The notes under the pieces were generated by a model, which saw only the letters and a list, made by a program, of their open reading frames with translations, was not told the DNA's origin and ran no database searches. Below, in pieces: positions 62,798-64,000 of a stretch of 64,000 nt of DNA (the stretch's first letter is position 1; each line of letters begins with the position of its first letter). Both the position numbers and the translations under genes were made by a program. Where the stretch lies: assembly GCF_001440545.1 (NCBI RefSeq), contig NZ_LKHP01000001.1, positions 1 through 64,000 of the forward strand, given 5' to 3'. The DNA is from Caloramator mitchellensis (GTDB lineage Bacteria > Bacillota > Clostridia > Clostridiales > Caloramatoraceae).

Positions 62798-63982
62798 ATG
62801 CAAAAGGTAGCGATTGTTGAAGCATTAAGAACACCTGTTGGTTCCTTTATGGGAAGTCTTGCAGGATTCAGTGCAGTAGACTTAGGAACAAAGGTTATTT
62901 CCGAATTACTTAATAAAAGGCCAGAAATTAAAGAGAAATTAGATATGGTTTATATGGGGAATGTTTTACAGGCAGGAAATGGTCAAAATCCTGCAAGACA
63001 AGCAGCATTGAAAGCTGGAGTTCCTCTTCCTGTTCCAGCTACAACAGTTAATACTGTGTGTGGTTCAGGACTTCATTCAGTTATTATGGCATACACTTCA
63101 ATACTTGCAGGACAAGAAGAGTTGAGCATTGCAGGTGGTATGGAGAGTATGTCAAATGCACCTTTTTTAGTAAAGGGTCTTAGAAATGGAATAAAGATGG
63201 GCAATACTGAACTTATAGATGTAATGATACATGATGGATTAACTTGTCCATTTAATTTGTATCATATGGGAATTACAGCTGAAAATCTAGCTCAAAAATA
63301 TAATTTAACAAGAGAAGAACAGGATGAGTTTGCATATAATAGCCAGATGAAAGCTACAAAGGCAAGAAAAGATGGAAAATTTGTCGATGAAATAGTTCCA
63401 ATTACTATAAAGAACAAGAAGGAAGAAATAATATTTAAGGATGATGAATATATTAGAGAAGAAACGACTATCGAGAAGCTTGCAAAATTAAGACCTGCAT
63501 TTAAAGCAGACGGAACAGTTACTGCAGGTAATGCATCAGGGATTAACGATGGGGCTGCTGCTGTTTTAGTTGCTTCAGAGGAGAAGTGTAAAGAATTAGG
63601 ATTAAATCCTCTTGTTTATATTAAGGGGTTTGGACTTGCTGGAGTTGATCCAAGCATAATGGGAATAGGTCCAGTTGATGCAATCAACAAAATGCTCAGA
63701 AAGGCTAACTTGACAATTGAGGATATTGATTTATTTGAACTCAATGAAGCATTTGCCTCACAATCGCTTGCGGTGTTAAGAGAACTGAAAGTTGATGCTG
63801 AAAAGGTAAATGTAAATGGTGGTGCAATCGCAATAGGCCACCCAATAGGTGCTAGCGGGACAAGAATATTGGTAACTCTTATACATGAACTTATTCGACA
63901 AAACAAGAGATATGGAGTTGCAGCACTCTGTATTGGTGCGGGAATGGGAGTTTCAATATTGATTGAAAATGCAAATATTTAA
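62798..63982 (+). CDS. thlA: Acetyl-CoA acetyltransferase (thiolase)
   Basis: The 394-residue thiolase has VNTVCGSGLHSVIMAY with nucleophile Cys near residue 88, GGMESMSNAPF, ELNEAFASQSLAVLRE, the His in GGAIAIGHPIGASGTRIL and the second Cys in ALCIGAGMGVSILIE. It joins two acetyl-CoA into acetoacetyl-CoA, feeding hbd and crt. It follows the inverted-repeat element and has its own promoter; GAGGGGGG precedes the ATG. The window ends just after it. Confidence 0.96.
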   Translation: MQKVAIVEALRTPVGSFMGSLAGFSAVDLGTKVISELLNKRPEIKEKLDMVYMGNVLQAGNGQNPARQAALKAGVPLPVPATTVNTVCGSGLHSVIMAYTSILAGQEELSIAGGMESMSNAPFLVKGLRNGIKMGNTELIDVMIHDGLTCPFNLYHMGITAENLAQKYNLTREEQDEFAYNSQMKATKARKDGKFVDEIVPITIKNKKEEIIFKDDEYIREETTIEKLAKLRPAFKADGTVTAGNASGINDGAAAVLVASEEKCKELGLNPLVYIKGFGLAGVDPSIMGIGPVDAINKMLRKANLTIEDIDLFELNEAFASQSLAVLRELKVDAEKVNVNGGAIAIGHPIGASGTRILVTLIHELIRQNKRYGVAALCIGAGMGVSILIENANI

Positions 63983-64000
63983 AAAATTCAAAAAACATAT

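Overview
The window is a gene-dense, AT-rich chromosomal segment from an anaerobic, low-GC Gram-positive bacterium, most likely class Clostridia. The evidence is a crt-hbd-thlA set for butyryl-CoA metabolism, a FabT/FabK-type fatty acid operon, strong AGGAGG-type ribosome sites, T-box control of asnA and methylglyoxal synthase. A Thermotoga-type maltosyltransferase and a very large cyclic beta-1,2-glucan synthase lean towards a moderately thermophilic clostridium, but genus cannot be fixed from sequence alone. No prophage, CRISPR array, rRNA, tRNA or intact transposase was found.

Layout. 1-5800: tail of a sugar ABC permease, then mgsA, a VOC protein, a flavodoxin-like reductase, a peroxiredoxin, and a TetR plus ABC exporter operon. 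5840-9700: Asn T-box and asnA, an acetate-family transporter, an ABC-F ATPase. 9830-14240: a GGDEF plus HD-GYP sensor and a histidine kinase behind a leader with an internal terminator. 14380-17370: cobalt/nickel ECF transporter (cbiMN fusion, cbiQ, cbiO) converging on a DUF3842 gene. 17500-24800: alpha-glucoside phosphorolysis unit (beta-phosphoglucomutase, GH65 phosphorylase, LacI regulator, sugar ABC importer). 24900-27300: proBA.

27400-38490 is one long lipid operon, bioY-fabT-fabH-acpP-fabK-fabD-fabG-fabF-accB-fabZ-accC-accD-accA-birA. It holds the whole malonyl-CoA and elongation machinery, bracketed by biotin uptake and biotin ligation. Two tandem pairs of FabT-like palindromes, with the same 16-bp phasing, lie before bioY and before acpP. 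The terminal birA looks truncated.

38500-40050: a secreted DUF4163/DUF3298-type protein and a Cu,Zn superoxide dismutase. 40080-53360: a glycan block with a maltosyltransferase converging on a two-gene operon, a nucleotidyltransferase fused to a degenerate phosphoglucomutase followed by a 2839-residue cyclic glucan synthase. 53480-55390: a metallophosphoesterase, an unrecognised 336-residue protein, and a 55-residue zinc-ribbon protein whose leader can fold over its own ribosome site. 55490-59040: Nudix hydrolase, then a PTPS-folE2-folP-folK pterin/folate operon without folB, and a YjbQ protein. 59100-64000: a secreted Ig-like/HExxH protein, a gene remnant, and crt-hbd-thlA interrupted by a 316-bp inverted-repeat element.

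The most unusual items are non-coding: the 316-bp element with two central hairpins sharing AGGA loops, the FabT double boxes, the self-pairing leader of the zinc-ribbon gene and the possible pseudoknot leader before the GGDEF/HD-GYP gene. No completely new multi-gene system could be demonstrated. The cyclic-glucan block with its degenerate mutase fusion and unknown neighbours is the best protein-level candidate.
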